A DNA stretch of 15,474 nucleotides, taken from NCBI GenBank assembly GCA_937893415.1, contig CALBWZ010000389.1, forward strand, positions 1 to 15,474. Reading direction: 5' to 3'. The notes below the pieces were generated by a model. That model was not told the origin of the DNA. It made no database searches and saw only the letters and a list, made by a program, of their open reading frames with translations. Position numbers and translations under genes: made by a program. Source of the stretch: an uncultured Comamonadaceae bacterium (GTDB taxonomy: Bacteria > Pseudomonadota > Gammaproteobacteria > Burkholderiales > Burkholderiaceae_C). Shown here piece after piece: positions 14,623-15,474 of this stretch; positions within the stretch are counted from its first letter, which is position 1, and every line of letters begins with the position of its first letter.

Positions 14623-15252
14623 ATGTCTGGTGCACACGGTGTCGTGTTTGATTTTGGCGGTGTGGTTTTCAATTGGAAACCTACCGAGTTATTGCAGCAA
14701 GTCGTGCCACACTTGGCCACGAACGAGGCCACAGCGCTGGCGCTGAAAGAGCTTATTTTTCAGGGCTTGACGCTTAACAGCGACTGGGCTTTGTTTGACC
14801 AAGGCCGTATTGAGCCAGACGCCTTGGCTGAACTTATCGCCACACGCAGTGGCTTGGCGAGCAGCGACGTGGCCACAGTCATTGCCGCTGCACCCAAGCA
14901 CTTGACACCCAAGCCAGACACTGTGGCGCTCATAGAGTCATTGTCAGCACGTGGTGTGCCGCTGTTCTTTTTGTCTAATATGCCCGGGCCATACGCGCTC
15001 TTTTTGCAAGCCCAGTACGCTTTCTTGTCGCATTTCAAAGCCGGTATTTTTTCTGCGGACGCAGGCTGCAGCAAGCCCGGCACCCACATCTACGGCTTAG
15101 CCCTAGCCTGTACTGGCATGAAGCCCGAGCAATTGGTGTTCATCGATGATTTGTCTGAAAACATTGCGGTTGCAACAAGTTTGGGTTGGCGTGGCATCTT
15201 GTTTCAAGATGCCGCCCAGTGCAGCGCCGCCTTAGAGCTGGAGCTGACATAG
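14623..15252 (+). CDS. HAD-superfamily IA hydrolase (YihX-like)
   Basis: A 209-residue HAD-like hydrolase. Motif I is FDFGGVVF (9-16), with the nucleophile Asp10 but Gly12 where most phosphatases have the acid/base Asp. Motif II is Ser118 (FLSNM), motif III is Lys151 (CSKPG), and motif IV is FIDD (Asp175, Asp176). The cap is helical (about 20-95), which is subclass I. The DFGGV type of motif I and the 'LSNM' motif are as in YihX and similar sugar-phosphatase-like proteins; the substrate is unknown. It lies 41 bp after hslO with its own AAGGA ribosome binding site and is probably in the same transcript. Confidence 0.9.
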   Translation: MSGAHGVVFDFGGVVFNWKPTELLQQVVPHLATNEATALALKELIFQGLTLNSDWALFDQGRIEPDALAELIATRSGLASSDVATVIAAAPKHLTPKPDTVALIESLSARGVPLFFLSNMPGPYALFLQAQYAFLSHFKAGIFSADAGCSKPGTHIYGLALACTGMKPEQLVFIDDLSENIAVATSLGWRGILFQDAAQCSAALELELT

Positions 15253-15281
15253 GCCGGTACCGTCAACGGTCTAAAAAACCG

Positions 15282-15473
15282 CTACAACAAACCTTTAAAT
15301 AAAGTTCGTTCGCAGTCGGCGTCGCCGCAGCCTTCGCAGCCCCAAGCATGGAAGTTGGGACTGGTTTTGGCTAAGACTTTTTGGGACTTGTTCGGTGGGT
15401 CGTTGCAAGCCAATATGGCCGACTGTATGGCAATCCACGCAGCTTGCGTGCGGTTGTCGCCTTGGCCGTAGAC
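15282..15473 (-). CDS. C-terminal end of an unrecognised Cys-rich protein
   Basis: A reading frame enters from the right edge and stops with TAG at 15282-15284, giving 63 residues. It begins VYGQGDNRTQAAWIAIQSA and ends with a Cys cluster, WGCEGCGDADCERTLFKGLL. CxxCxxxxC and one further upstream Cys (in ILACNDP) suggest a metal site or disulfides. I do not recognise the family. The codon pattern, with frequent GCC/GGC in this frame and a well-formed amphipathic helix, supports it over the two other minus frames, one of which is also open but Arg/Leu-biased. It is convergent with the HAD hydrolase gene, 29 bp away. The N-terminal part and start lie beyond the window. Confidence 0.65.
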   Translation of the reverse strand, partial: VYGQGDNRTQAAWIAIQSAILACNDPPNKSQKVLAKTSPNFHAWGCEGCGDADCERTLFKGLL

Positions 15474-15474
15474 C

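Noticed and set aside
15253..15281. ACCG-TCAA-CGGT hairpin followed by an A-run after the HAD gene
   Set aside because: The stem is 4 bp and the homopolymer is A, on the wrong strand for a plus-strand terminator and on the wrong side for a minus-strand one.

Overview
The window is a chromosomal, gene-dense stretch from what looks like a betaproteobacterium, most likely Burkholderiales and Comamonadaceae-like. Evidence for this is the moderately high GC with many TTG/CTG leucine codons, a MutL with the endonuclease-type metal motif (expected in lineages without MutH), and a queG / tsaE-amiC / permease-MCE-lipoprotein / AEC transporter / xerD / DUF455 / gamma-carbonic anhydrase neighbourhood that I recall from Comamonadaceae. 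No phage, IS element, CRISPR array, tRNA or rRNA is visible. Genus-level placement is inference.

Layout, left to right. (1) 1-1635, minus: mutL, cut by the window edge so that its C-terminus is missing. (2) 1710-3042, plus: a DedA-family membrane protein and a small lipoprotein, separated by about 325 bp without a convincing gene. (3) 3170-5115, minus: tsaE and amiC overlapping by 4 bp (ATGA), an operon for tRNA t6A synthesis and cell-wall splitting. (4) 5131-8958, plus: queG (epoxyqueuosine reductase), an MlaE-like permease, an MlaD/MCE protein and a lipoprotein of unknown function. The last three look like an inner-membrane-to-outer-membrane lipid transport cassette, but no ATPase gene lies with them. 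(5) 8996-9934, minus: an AEC-family transporter. (6) 10000-10941, plus: xerD. (7) 10930-11766, minus: a DUF455 ferritin-like protein whose 3' end overlaps xerD by 12 bp. (8) 11817-12347, plus: a gamma-class carbonic anhydrase. (9) 12365-13399, minus: cytidine deaminase. (10) 13613-14581, plus: hslO (Hsp33), preceded by a hairpin and a strong intrinsic terminator that points into the gene. (11) 14623-15252, plus: a HAD-family hydrolase. (12) 15282-15473, minus: the C-terminal end of an unrecognised cysteine-rich protein that enters from the right.

Most genes are housekeeping: DNA repair (mutL), tRNA modification (tsaE, queG), division and peptidoglycan (amiC), chromosome dimer resolution (xerD), redox chaperone (hslO) and nucleoside salvage (cdd). 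The order queG / divergent tsaE-amidase-mutL resembles the E. coli queG / yjeE(tsaE)-amiB-mutL locus, but here dedA and the small lipoprotein sit between amiC and mutL on the opposite strand.

I found no clear new system. The points most worth a second look are the orphan terminator and hairpin in the hslO leader, the ATPase-less Mla-like cassette, the eight-copy hexanucleotide repeat before the lipoprotein, the unrecognised Cys-rich C-terminus at the right edge, and a small lipoprotein with an Ig/cadherin-like tail.
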